From NCBI RefSeq assembly GCF_026626635.1, contig NZ_JAPNKA010000001.1, positions 10,400,501 through 10,464,500 on the forward strand: DNA of 64,000 nucleotides, given 5' to 3'. The translations under genes were made by a program, and so were the position numbers. Origin of the DNA: Archangium lansingense. GTDB lineage: Bacteria; Myxococcota; Myxococcia; Myxococcales; Myxococcaceae. Position 1 is the stretch's first letter. Every line of letters starts with the position of its first letter. Shown one piece after another: positions 42,889-51,315 of this stretch. The notes beneath the pieces are model-generated. The model ran no database searches and was not told the origin of the DNA. It saw nothing but the letters and a program-made list of their open reading frames with translations.

Positions 42889-43089
42889 TGCGCAGCGTCA
42901 GGTTGGGTCCAAGGAAGTAGAGCGAGTTCTTATCCGTCAGTTCCAGCCGCTCGTTTTCAAAGACCTTGTTCTCGAAGAGAACGTTGGTGAGCCACCCCAT
43001 GGCCGCCCCTTTCAGAAGGTGAGCATCCGGAAGAACTCGCCCGCCATGCGTCGGCCATGCCACGCCAGGTTCGACGCCGTTCCCGAGAG
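42888..43089 (-). repeat. Direct repeat R3b: toxin 3' end plus immunity 5' end
   Basis: A 202-base copy of 43623-43824, about 95 percent identical by eye. It holds the last codons of the toxin (text RRMAGEFFRMLTF), its TGA, and the first 36 codons of the immunity gene, then switches to toxin-middle sequence at 42888. The immunity open frame is therefore truncated here. Confidence 0.9.
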
Positions 43090-43102
43090 TGTCGCGGCTG
43101 CA

Positions 43103-43735
43103 TCAGTAGACGATGAAGTCGAATTGCTCGATGACGGCTTTGATTTCCTCCGGGGTGGTCTCGAACTGTCTGGCAATAGTAGGAGCGTATTCAGTCAAGG
43201 ATCTGGTGGCGGATGGTCGCTTGTGGAGGTTCTCCACAACCACACGGCCGAACCGGCCCGGCCACTTGACCCTGCTCAGTTCAGAAGCTCGTCCAACAGG
43301 ATCCAGAATGGTGAAGCAGGGCCATTTGGGAAACGTGAGGGTGCGGGGGTCGCAACCCATGATGCGGCAGCCGTCCAGGCGGGCTTCTGAGAAGTCGCAG
43401 TCTTCGATGGCCCCCAGCTTGTACTCCGGCTCATTCCCGTATTCGGGCCAGTGCCCGAAGTCGCACCCCGACAGCCGCCCCTTGAACCGGCAGCCCTTGA
43501 GGGAGGCCTTGAGCCATTGCTGGTGGTTCTTCAACTCCTGCTTCACCTCGAAGGTGCAGTCGGTGAACTGTGCTCCGATGATGATGAGGTTCCTGGCGGA
43601 TACCTTCAGGACAACGGTGCAGTTGCGCAGCGTCAGGTTGGGTCCAAGAAAGTAGAGCGAGTTCTTATCCGTCAGTTCCAGCCGCTCGTTTTCAAAGGCC
43701 TTATTCTCGATGAGAACGTTGGTGAGCCACCCCAT
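43103..43735 (-). CDS. Pentapeptide-like probable immunity protein
   Basis: A 210-residue soluble protein starting MGWLTNVLIENKAFENERLE. The middle has right-handed-helix or pentapeptide-like text: LTLRNCTVVLKV, AQFTDCTFEV, LKGCRFKGRLSGCDFG and CDFSEARLDGCRI. Such folds often mimic nucleic acid or cap a toxin. It starts 11 bases after the natural TGA of the toxin frame (43747-43749), with GAAAGGGG as ribosome-binding site, which fits a toxin/immunity pair. Because of a frameshift in the toxin, the toxin frame now runs on in phase into this gene. A truncated second copy lies just downstream (R3b). Confidence 0.75.
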   Translation of the reverse strand: MGWLTNVLIENKAFENERLELTDKNSLYFLGPNLTLRNCTVVLKVSARNLIIIGAQFTDCTFEVKQELKNHQQWLKASLKGCRFKGRLSGCDFGHWPEYGNEPEYKLGAIEDCDFSEARLDGCRIMGCDPRTLTFPKWPCFTILDPVGRASELSRVKWPGRFGRVVVENLHKRPSATRSLTEYAPTIARQFETTPEEIKAVIEQFDFIVY

Positions 43736-43824
43736 GGCCGCCCCTTTCAGAAGGTGAGCATCCGGAAGAACTCGCCCGCCATGCGCCTGCCATGCCGCGC
43801 CAGGTTCGACGCCGTCCCGGAGAG
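43623..43824 (-). repeat. Direct repeat R3a: toxin 3' end plus immunity 5' end
   Basis: The intact-context copy of the 202-base repeat, 735 bases from its partner R3b. It covers the last part of the toxin, the intergenic bases and the start of the immunity gene. The repeat lies in a region that would also serve as homology for exchange of toxin tips. Confidence 0.9.
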
Positions 43825-45376
43825 AATCTCGTACCGGCGGTTGTTGCCCCAGGTCAATCACGTCGACTCCCTCCTGGTTGAACCGCAGGCGCCCTCGGAA
43901 CTGGGCCTTCACCGTTTCGTGCACGAAGCGGCCCCGGGCCTCGCGCTCCAGCAAGTGCGCCAGCCAGTATTTGCCCTTCTCAAGGGCGTCGTCGATGGCC
44001 TTTACCTCCTTATCCGAGAGCCGGTGTGGCCCCCATTGCCGGGCCGCCTCGGTCACCGCCTTCTGGAGCATGTCACCCACCTCATCCTCGGCGGGAATGT
44101 CGTGGATTGACTTGCCAGGAGGCAGGTGCCACCTCTGGCCATTGGGCAGAATCACCTGCTGGTTGCCGCCCCGGTGGCGGATGGCGACGGTGCCAGAGGA
44201 GCCGCCCCCGGAGGACGCCCCTCCGCCCCGTCCCTTCTTGAGCATCACCACCGCCATGGGGCCGTGCGGGGTGGCCGTCACTGTCTCCACCGCCGCCACC
44301 GCCCGGGCCAGCGCGCCCTCCTGGGCCGCCATGACTTCCACCTGCCCCAGCACCGCGGCTCCGCCCTGCGCCTGCCACCGCGCGTTGGCCAAGCCGTAGC
44401 CCGGCAGCGCACGCACCCTCGTCGCCACGTCCCCCAGCGTGCGCCCCGTCAACGCCCCCACCGCCAGAATCATCGTCCGCGCCGCGTCCGTGCCCAGCAC
44501 CCGGGCAAAGCCCTCGCCCGCATCGCGCAACTCCGCGAAGGTGGTGGCCTCGTGCGCCCGGGTGGCCATGAACGCCCAGCCGTCCATCAGCCCCCAGAGC
44601 GTATCCACCCCCAGCCACGCCACCAGGACGACGGACAGTCCGGCGGCCAGCAGCTTCGTCGTTGGCTCGGGCACCAGCCAGAGGGCCAGGTACGCCCCGA
44701 GCGTCCACATGCACGAGGCCACCAGCACCTGCGGGTCCAACTCCCGCCCCAGCGCCTGTTTCGTCTCCTCCAGCACCGAGCCGAAGGACAGGGCGAGCGC
44801 CAGGGTGCGCCGGTCGTCTGTGCGGAGGTAGGGCGCGTCGTCCAGCAGGCGCAGGCAGTCGCCTCCGCCCTGGCCGCGGGTGCACCACTCCAGGTAGTGG
44901 CGGCGCAGGGCCTCGTTCGCTTCGGTCGTCAGGCCGCTGTCCTCGTCCACTGGCACCAGGGTGAGGATGCGGCCCTTGTACACCTCGGCAACCCACGTTC
45001 CACTCCGCTGCTCCCACTCCGGGTGCTGCTCAACCTGTCCCTTCAGCCACTCGAGTGCGGCCTCCCGTGGACTTCTGCCCTCCCGTTGCACCTGCCGGGC
45101 GTTTTCACGCACTGCTCGCAGGAAGTCCGCCCGGTTCACCGGCACGGCTCGGCTGGCGCCCGAACCAGGCTCCAGCACCACCATCTCGTACTGCGCCGAG
45201 CCTTCGAGGCCGGAGTCGGTACCCGAATGAAGCGCCTCACTGGACGCTACCCGGCCCTCGAATTGGCCGCCCGGGGGATGGCCCGTGGCGCACGCCGAGA
45301 AGAGGAACAGGACGAGCAGCGCCCAGCAGCGGCGCGGCGGGCTCGCCGGAGAGGGATTCTTCAGACGGGGAAACAT
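43747..45376 (-). pseudogene. SitA-like polymorphic toxin lipoprotein, frameshifted near its C-terminus
   Basis: A lipoprotein toxin of about 542 residues in its natural frame. Signal peptide with lipobox FSAC (Cys at about 29). Middle hydrophobic module (about 215-335) with WLVPEPTTKLLAAGLSVVLV, homologous to that of the other toxin in the window. A Gly-rich linker (GGGASSGGGSSG) precedes the C-terminal domain (about 400-542), with LLEREARGRFVHETVK and, in the restored frame, IDLGNNRRYEILSG, TASNLARHGRRM and AGEFFRMLTF. A run of four Gs at 43847-43850, where three would keep the frame, shifts the frame about 33 codons before the natural stop. As written, the frame fuses to the immunity gene (757 residues). 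Confidence 0.78.
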
Positions 45377-45511
45377 GCCGCACCTCTTCTGCCAGCCGTG
45401 GAGGCGGGCGCGGGTTGCTTCCGGGAGTACACGGAAACACGGGCGCGGCCGTCAAGCCACCAGGTAGGCAGAGCGGTGGAGGACGTAGACGGTTGACGAG
45501 CGGCACGAGCA

Positions 45512-46444
45512 CTACGGAAAGGTGACGTTGCCAAGGATGACGGTGCGCTTCTGGTCCGCGTCCCAGAGCGTGAGGGTGTACGTGCCCCGGGCCTCCGTTT
45601 GCGAGGCCAGCACCTCCACCACCACGCGGCCCCGCTGAATCTTGTTTCCCGGCTCAGCAGGGAGGAGGGGCTGTGACTGCCAAAGGGGCAGCGGCTTCAA
45701 CACCTCGCCCTTGGGACCGCGCAGCACCGCGCCCACCGCCGTCCAGGGCTCCGTGCCGGGATTCTCAAGTTCCACCTCCACGGCGATGCGGTCCTCCCCG
45801 CAGTAGCTGTAGACGCCGCCCAAGCGCAGGGCGTTGCCCTTCACCTCGGTGACGATCTCCAATAGGTCCTTGGATGTGATGCCCTCCTTCCCCAGCAACC
45901 CCGAGGCCAGCGCCCCCCTCAGCCCCTCGGGCCCACCGCGCTCGGCGCGCAACTGCTGCACCTCCGCCCTACACTGCCGGGCCTCGGCCTGGGCCGCCTG
46001 CTCCCCCTCCCGGAAGGAGGCCACCGAGCGGGGCTCGCGAAACACCTTCACCTGCGACATGCCCAGTGCTGGGTGGGCCAGCAGCACGAAGCTGGCACAC
46101 GCGGGGGCCGCGCTGTCCGCGAAGCACACCTCCACCTTGAATCGCTCCCCAGCCTCCAGCTTCTCCGGCGGCACCAGCGTGAGGCTCTGCTGCCCGGGGG
46201 ACACGTCCACGAAGCGCTCGCGCTCCTGAGTCCGCACGGAATCTGGCTGGAGCGGCGTGTCGAAGCGAAACGTGAGAGGCACGTCCGGGCTGATGCACAC
46301 CACTGGCGTCTTCGCGGGGGACTCGGCCGTCAGTTCGATGCGGGGGCTCGCCGTTTCACAAGCGTCCGGTTGGGGCGGCGTGACGGCTTCGGGGAAAGTG
46401 GCGAGGACCAGCGCGAGCAGGCCCATGGCGGATGCGGGGGGCAC
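45512..46444 (-). CDS. DUF2381-family exported protein
   Basis: A 310-residue exported protein of the myxobacterial DUF2381 family (paralogous family TIGR02268). Signal peptide MGLLALVLATFPEAV. Text typical of the family: CISPDVPLTFRFDTPLQPDS, CASFVLLAHPALGMSQVKVF and a C-terminal beta-rich region with VEVELENPGTEPWTAVGAVL. A short helical segment with AEVQQLRAERGGP lies at about residue 155. DUF2381 genes repeatedly occur with Ser/Thr kinases and SitA toxins in myxobacteria; here the order is kinase, DUF2381, toxin, immunity. The role is unknown. The start is a GTG at 46444; the ATG at 46426 is an alternative. Confidence 0.82.
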   Translation of the reverse strand: MPPASAMGLLALVLATFPEAVTPPQPDACETASPRIELTAESPAKTPVVCISPDVPLTFRFDTPLQPDSVRTQERERFVDVSPGQQSLTLVPPEKLEAGERFKVEVCFADSAAPACASFVLLAHPALGMSQVKVFREPRSVASFREGEQAAQAEARQCRAEVQQLRAERGGPEGLRGALASGLLGKEGITSKDLLEIVTEVKGNALRLGGVYSYCGEDRIAVEVELENPGTEPWTAVGAVLRGPKGEVLKPLPLWQSQPLLPAEPGNKIQRGRVVVEVLASQTEARGTYTLTLWDADQKRTVILGNVTFP

Positions 46445-46536
46445 GGGGAGTCAACCTCCAGGGAAAGGCGGGGCGTGGTGACCAGAGGCGTTGGCCTCTA
46501 CCACACCTCCCCGTCGCCCTGCCGCCCGTGCAGGGG

Positions 46537-48588
46537 CTACTCGAAACGGTCCACCGCCCGGACACCTTGAGAGGAGAAGACCACAGCGGCGTCGGCGGGG
46601 CCGCCAACGTCCTTCCTGTCCACGCCAAGCGTCCGCCCATCGCGCTGGACCAACTCCAGGCAGACCGGGTACGTCTTCCCGGACTCTGGATCCCTGGCCT
46701 GGGTGAAGCGGCCGTAGACACGCTCCGCTCCCAGGTAGAGTCTGCCGGTCAGCTCGCAACCCGTCAGTTCCCCCAGCCCCTCGGTCCTGATCCAAAACGG
46801 GGAGGACTCGCGCACGGTGATGCGCTGCGCACTCTCAATGACAGTGAGGAAGGTGCCACCGGCATCGTTGCCGATGCGGATGCCCAACTCCTCCATGGTC
46901 TTCACCGCACCCGGAGGGCAGTCGGCGGGCCTGGGCGGAGGGCGCACCACCTGGGGCGTGCTGGTGCAGCCGGTGAGCAACACGGTGCAGATGCCCACCA
47001 CGCATGTCTCCTGGCGCATGGGCACACAGCGCAACGCCCCGCGCTGCAGCCGGGCGGCGGGCTTCTCGTCGGACTTCCGTCGGGTGTCGTTCTCGCGGAG
47101 CATGGTGGCGAAGGTGGACGCGGGGGGAGGAAACAGGAAGGCAGCCGCGCCCCCTCCAGCTTCGGACGGCCCGCGTGGCGCCGCCACTTCACGGACAAGC
47201 GAGGCATGCGGAGCCGGGTTGTCCGCCAACCACCCAGGAGGCAATGGCACCACCGGTGGCGCTGGCACCGGGCCGCGCGCATCCCAGGAGTCCGTGCGCG
47301 AGCGCAGGGCCCACGCGCCGACCAGCACCAGCGCCCCCACCAGCAGCGTCACGGCCAGCACACGCGCTGGCGGGCCCGAGCGCACGGGAGAAGCAGGGGC
47401 GGACGCGCGCGCCGCCACGACGAGGGCAGCTCCTTCCACCTCGAGCACCGGGGCATCCACTGGCTGGGGCGCAATTGGCGCCTCTTGCTTCAACTGCGCC
47501 ACGACGGCGGCAGAAGCCTGCGGCGGGGGCGGTGGCTTGCGCCGGGCCTTGCGCACCCGCCCGCGCCGAGGCATCGCCGCCTTCATCTCCTGTTGGACGC
47601 GCTCCCACGTGTTGCGGTCCACCACCTTGCCCGGGATCTCTTCCGTCGTGAGCACCTGCGGCGCATCCGGGTCCATCAACGGCACGTCCCAGCTCGCGTC
47701 CGCCCCGGCCAGCGCCTCCTCCAGCGCCGCGGCCACCGCGTCCATATCCGCCAGCCGAGCCCCGGGCTCCTTCTCCAGCAGGTGCATGCACACCCGGCTG
47801 AACGCCACCGGCACGCGCGGGTTGCGCTCGTGCGGCGCCCGCGGTGTCCGAGTGCGGATGTCCTTCACCATGTGGGGATTACTCATGCGCGAGCCGAAGG
47901 GCAGCTCGTCCGTCAACAGCTCGTACAGGGTGACACCGAAGGCCCACACCTCGTCGGCCACGCCCGGCTGGTAGCGCGCATCCTCGTCCGGGTTCTCCTG
48001 GAGGAAGTGGTAAGCCTCCGGGCTGGTGTACTCCGGTGTCCCCGGCGGCAGCCTCCACATCCGCGGCAGCGTGGTGCGACCCTCCAGGTGGCCCACCCCG
48101 AAGTCCACCCACACGGGCTTGCCGTCCTCCTCCCTCACCATCAGGTTGTCCGGCTTGATGTCTCGGTGCAGCACGCGCCGACGGTGCACTACCCCAAGCG
48201 CCCGCGCCGCCTCCAGCATCAACGTGGCGCTCTTGCGGGCCGAGGGGTTGTGCTCCAGCGCGTGCCTCAACAGCGTCTGCCCCTCCACGTGCTCCATGGC
48301 GATGTAGAGGTAGCCATCCTCCGGGTACGGCCAGTGGCCATGGCCCAGCACCCGCACCACGTTGGGGTGCTCCAGGTGGCGGAGGATATCCAGCTCCAGC
48401 TCGCCGCAGGGATCCGTCGGGTTGCTGCGGTAGAGCTTGAGGACATAGAAGCAGCCCTCCCACTCGGCCAGGAAGAGGAGACCCTGGCCGCCCTGTCCCA
48501 GCGGGCCCACCACACGGTACTGGCCCACCATTTCCTCGGACTGGGGCAGCCTGTAGACCTGCCCTCTCTTCAATGCGGCTCTCTTCAA
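46537..48588 (-). CDS. Ser/Thr protein kinase with transmembrane segment and C-terminal domain
   Basis: A 683-residue membrane kinase. Kinase domain (about 20-290): GPLGQGGQGLLF, VLKLY, catalytic HRDIKPDN, DFG and GTPEYTSPE. A Pro/Ala-rich linker follows, with a transmembrane segment at about 405-425. The C-terminus has a second hydrophobic run, GICTVLLTGC, and a beta-rich domain (about 560-683) with TMEELGIRIGNDAGGTF and LTGRLYLGAERVYGRF. Start: TTG at 48588, preceded by GGAGGTAGCC; the ATG at 48531 would remove the first 19 residues. It heads the toxin cluster and is co-directional with DUF2381, toxin and immunity. Confidence 0.88.
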   Translation of the reverse strand: MKRAALKRGQVYRLPQSEEMVGQYRVVGPLGQGGQGLLFLAEWEGCFYVLKLYRSNPTDPCGELELDILRHLEHPNVVRVLGHGHWPYPEDGYLYIAMEHVEGQTLLRHALEHNPSARKSATLMLEAARALGVVHRRRVLHRDIKPDNLMVREEDGKPVWVDFGVGHLEGRTTLPRMWRLPPGTPEYTSPEAYHFLQENPDEDARYQPGVADEVWAFGVTLYELLTDELPFGSRMSNPHMVKDIRTRTPRAPHERNPRVPVAFSRVCMHLLEKEPGARLADMDAVAAALEEALAGADASWDVPLMDPDAPQVLTTEEIPGKVVDRNTWERVQQEMKAAMPRRGRVRKARRKPPPPPQASAAVVAQLKQEAPIAPQPVDAPVLEVEGAALVVAARASAPASPVRSGPPARVLAVTLLVGALVLVGAWALRSRTDSWDARGPVPAPPVVPLPPGWLADNPAPHASLVREVAAPRGPSEAGGGAAAFLFPPPASTFATMLRENDTRRKSDEKPAARLQRGALRCVPMRQETCVVGICTVLLTGCTSTPQVVRPPPRPADCPPGAVKTMEELGIRIGNDAGGTFLTVIESAQRITVRESSPFWIRTEGLGELTGCELTGRLYLGAERVYGRFTQARDPESGKTYPVCLELVQRDGRTLGVDRKDVGGPADAAVVFSSQGVRAVDRFE

Positions 48589-48728
48589 GGAGGCTACCTC
48601 CGAAGTCTGGAAGCTAACATGACTCGACGCCTCCTCCTCCCGTCCTCCGAGGACTGGACGGATAAATCTACTTCCCAGGTCATGTCGTGATAGGGTCCGC
48701 GCCCGCACAACGGCATCGGAGCCCCTTC

Positions 48729-49160
48729 ATGCAAGTAACGACTTGGTTCATCGCGAAGGAAGATGAGGCAGAGGCAATCGAGTCGATCGTCACGACCGAG
48801 GAGCACGCCCCGGAGGACTGGACGAATCTCGAGCTCCCGCTCATCGAGATGGAGCTGATGGCCCTCTCCGCCGCGCTCCGGGGAACGGAGGACATCACGG
48901 ACGAGCGGACCTCCGAGGATCCGCTCATCTTCCGGGAGGAAGACGGTCTGATCATCGCGCGCGTGATGGAGTCCTTCATCCAGGCGCTCGCCCGAGTGAA
49001 GGATGAGAACGTCCCCGGCCTCATCACTGCCTGGGTGGAACGGATCGACCAGGAGCACCACGCACCGGAGGAGCTGCGCGAATTCCTCGCCGAGATGGTG
49101 AAGTTCGCCCGGCAGGCGGTGGCACGCCGCAGCCCGGTGCTGTCGCTCGTGACGTTCTGA
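48729..49160 (+). CDS. Small acidic protein of unknown function
   Basis: A 143-residue soluble, acidic, mostly helical protein that I do not recognise. It starts MQVTTWFIAKEDEAEAIESI and contains LPLIEMELMALSAALRG and ARVMESFIQALARVKDE. Divergent from the kinase-toxin cluster, with a 140-base gap upstream. Size and location near toxins would suit an immunity-type or regulatory protein, but no sequence feature supports this. The ATG at 48729 follows a weak ribosome-binding site; the longer frame has an atypical start. Confidence 0.6.
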   Translation: MQVTTWFIAKEDEAEAIESIVTTEEHAPEDWTNLELPLIEMELMALSAALRGTEDITDERTSEDPLIFREEDGLIIARVMESFIQALARVKDENVPGLITAWVERIDQEHHAPEELREFLAEMVKFARQAVARRSPVLSLVTF

Positions 49161-49231
49161 AGCGGGTTTGAGTCAGGAGTCCGCGCCTGTAACGTCCCTG
49201 GGTATCCTGTACTCCCGACCCGGAGGCGCCC

Positions 49232-50536
49232 GTGACCCGCGGATCCAAGACTCCCGAGCAGGACCGAGCCGAGGGCACCGCCCGTCCCCGTGGCTATGAG
49301 CAGGTGGACAAGCTGTCCGTCCCCCTCCCCCACGGCACCGAGGTGACGACGCGCGTGGAGCGCGTGGCTGGTGACCGGCAGATCCCCCAGGGAGTGGTGG
49401 GCCGCGTGGTGCGCGCCCGCGGCGGCGGCTTCGACGTGCAGATCGTCGGTGTCGGCGAGCTCTGGTACGCCCGCGACGAGCTGGTGCCTCGCAAGCCAGG
49501 TCAGCTCCAGTTCGCGCTCCGGCGCGCCGCCACCTGGGACGCCCTGCGCCCCTGCGTGGTGCTGGAGACCGTGGTGGGCTCGCAGGCCTGGGGCCTCGCC
49601 AACGAGGCCTCCGACGTCGACATGCGCGGCGTCTTCGGCCTGCCCCTGCCCTGGCACTTCGGCCTCGCCGACAAGGCGCGCGACCTCGTCAGCGCCGATG
49701 GCAGCCATACCTTCTGGGAGATCTCCAAGGCGGTGGAGCAGGCCCTCCGCGCCGATCCCAACACCCTGGAGATGCTCTTCGTCCCCAGCGCACGCGCCAC
49801 GGACGAGCTGGGAGAGTGGCTGCTCGCCGAGCGCGAGGCCTTCGTGTCCAAGGCCATCTTCGGCAGCTTCGGCCGGTACGCCATGAGCCAGCTCGACAAG
49901 CTCACGCGCAGCCAGCGGCTCGCCGAGCACCGGGATCTGGTGCTCGAGTGGCTCTGCGAGGAGCCCGCTCCCAACCTCGACGAGGTGGCCAGGCGGCTCG
50001 CGGCCATCTCTCCGCGCTCCGCGCCCTCGCCCGAGGACGCGCTGCTCGCGGCCAAGACGTACCTCAAGCAGCTCTACCGCTCGCTGTGGGACCAGGGCCT
50101 CATCGAGGCAAACGATCTCGCCGCCCTCACCCGTTATGCGCGGAGCGGCGGCCAGCGGCCTCCCAGCGCTCGCGAGCTGCGGCCGAAAAACGCCTACAAC
50201 CTGCTGCGCCTGGTGGTACTCGCCACCGGGTGGCTGAGGGAGGGGGTGCCCACCTTTGAAGTCACCGGCACCTACAAGGCGCGCATGTTGGAGATCAAGG
50301 CCGGACGCGTCCCGTTGGAGGAGGTGCTGCGGGACGCCGAGGCCCTCGCACCTGAGCTGGAAGAGGCCCACCGCACCAGCAAGCTGCCGCAGCTCCCAGA
50401 CTACGGGCGCGCGGACCGCCTGGTGCGGCGCGTGGGCGAGGAGCTCGCGCGGCGCTGGGTGATGAAGGAGCCCGGGCCGTTCGGCAGTGAGGCCCCCGCG
50501 CCTCCGGCCGTTGAATGGAAGGAGGAGGAGTCATGA
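49232..50536 (+). CDS. RlaP-type DNA polymerase beta superfamily nucleotidyltransferase
   Basis: A 434-residue nucleotidyltransferase of the RlaP/YcgL type. The family's motif is present: VVGSQAWGLANEASDVDMRG (G-S, then D-x-D) at about residues 115-132. An extra N-terminal domain (about 1-95) is beta-rich with RVVRARGGGFDVQIVG. The C-terminal helical part has KNAYNLLRLVVLATGWL. RlaP enzymes are predicted to act with RNA ligases in RNA repair. The GTG at 49232 has CGGAGG 6 bases upstream. The next gene is a second member of the same family, overlapping by four bases (ATGA). Confidence 0.8.
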   Translation: MTRGSKTPEQDRAEGTARPRGYEQVDKLSVPLPHGTEVTTRVERVAGDRQIPQGVVGRVVRARGGGFDVQIVGVGELWYARDELVPRKPGQLQFALRRAATWDALRPCVVLETVVGSQAWGLANEASDVDMRGVFGLPLPWHFGLADKARDLVSADGSHTFWEISKAVEQALRADPNTLEMLFVPSARATDELGEWLLAEREAFVSKAIFGSFGRYAMSQLDKLTRSQRLAEHRDLVLEWLCEEPAPNLDEVARRLAAISPRSAPSPEDALLAAKTYLKQLYRSLWDQGLIEANDLAALTRYARSGGQRPPSARELRPKNAYNLLRLVVLATGWLREGVPTFEVTGTYKARMLEIKAGRVPLEEVLRDAEALAPELEEAHRTSKLPQLPDYGRADRLVRRVGEELARRWVMKEPGPFGSEAPAPPAVEWKEEES

Positions 50537-51315
50537 CCGGTACCCTGATGACGGAGCACCAGACCCAGGTGGCCAATGCCGTGCTCGACGAGGAGTCCAC
50601 CCGGCGGTGGCACCTCGTCGTGTCGCTCTCGGGCGCGCACGCCTACGGCTTCCCCTCGCCCGACAGTGACCTGGACCTCAAGTGCATCCACGTCACCCCT
50701 ACCTCCCACCTGCTTCGCCTGGAGCAGCGCGGCCCCGTGTCCGCCGAGCGTCTGGAGGTGGTGGATGGCGTCGAGGTGGACTACTCGTCCAACGAGCTCG
50801 GCCCCGTGCTGCACGGCGTCCTCCAGGGCAACGGCAACTACCTGGAGCGCCTGCTCGGGGCCAACACCCTGCGCGGCTCACCTGAACTGGAAGCCGTGCG
50901 CCCGCTGGTGCGCGGCGTACTGTCGCGGCGGCTGCATCGGCACTACCGCGGCTTCGCCCACGGTCAGCTGCGCGAGTGGGAGAAGACAGGCTTCCGCTCC
51001 ACCAAGAAGCTCCTCTACGTGTTGCGCACGACGATCACCGGCACCCACGCGCTGCTCACCGGCGAGGTGGAGACGGACCTCACCGCGCTGATGGACCGCT
51101 ATGGTTTCGGCGAGGCGGGTGAGCTCGTCGCCTGGAAGCGGAAGGGCGAGCGGGGGGAGTTGCCCGAGTCGCTCTCCAAGCACTGGCGCGGTCAGGTGGG
51201 GCGGGCTTTCGAGCAGCTCGACTCCGCCTGCGAGCGCTCCGTACTTCCCGAGGAGCCCCAGGGCGCCGAGGCGCTGGAGGCGTGGTTGCTCGAGCTCCGG
51301 CGCTCGCGGTTCTAG
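50533..51315 (+). CDS. Second RlaP-type nucleotidyltransferase
   Basis: A 260-residue nucleotidyltransferase paralogous to its upstream neighbour. Motif LSGAHAYGFPSPDSDLDLK (G-x-H-A-Y-G-F, then D-x-D) at about residues 38-56, then helices with RHYRGFAHGQLREWEKTGF and KKLLYVLRTTITGTHAL. The ATG at 50533 overlaps the upstream stop by four bases (ATGA); a GTG-like extension to 50515 lies over the first gene. The pair probably forms a heteromeric or sequential RNA-end-modifying system. No RNA ligase gene is adjacent. It overlaps convergently by four bases with alkD. Confidence 0.8.
   Translation: MTGTLMTEHQTQVANAVLDEESTRRWHLVVSLSGAHAYGFPSPDSDLDLKCIHVTPTSHLLRLEQRGPVSAERLEVVDGVEVDYSSNELGPVLHGVLQGNGNYLERLLGANTLRGSPELEAVRPLVRGVLSRRLHRHYRGFAHGQLREWEKTGFRSTKKLLYVLRTTITGTHALLTGEVETDLTALMDRYGFGEAGELVAWKRKGERGELPESLSKHWRGQVGRAFEQLDSACERSVLPEEPQGAEALEAWLLELRRSRF

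Noticed and set aside
43103..45376. A natural 757-residue toxin-immunity fusion protein
   Set aside because: The stretch RDSLRDGVEPGAAWQAHGGR is out-of-frame toxin sequence, and the immunity gene keeps its own ribosome-binding site and start, so the fusion is the result of a frameshift.
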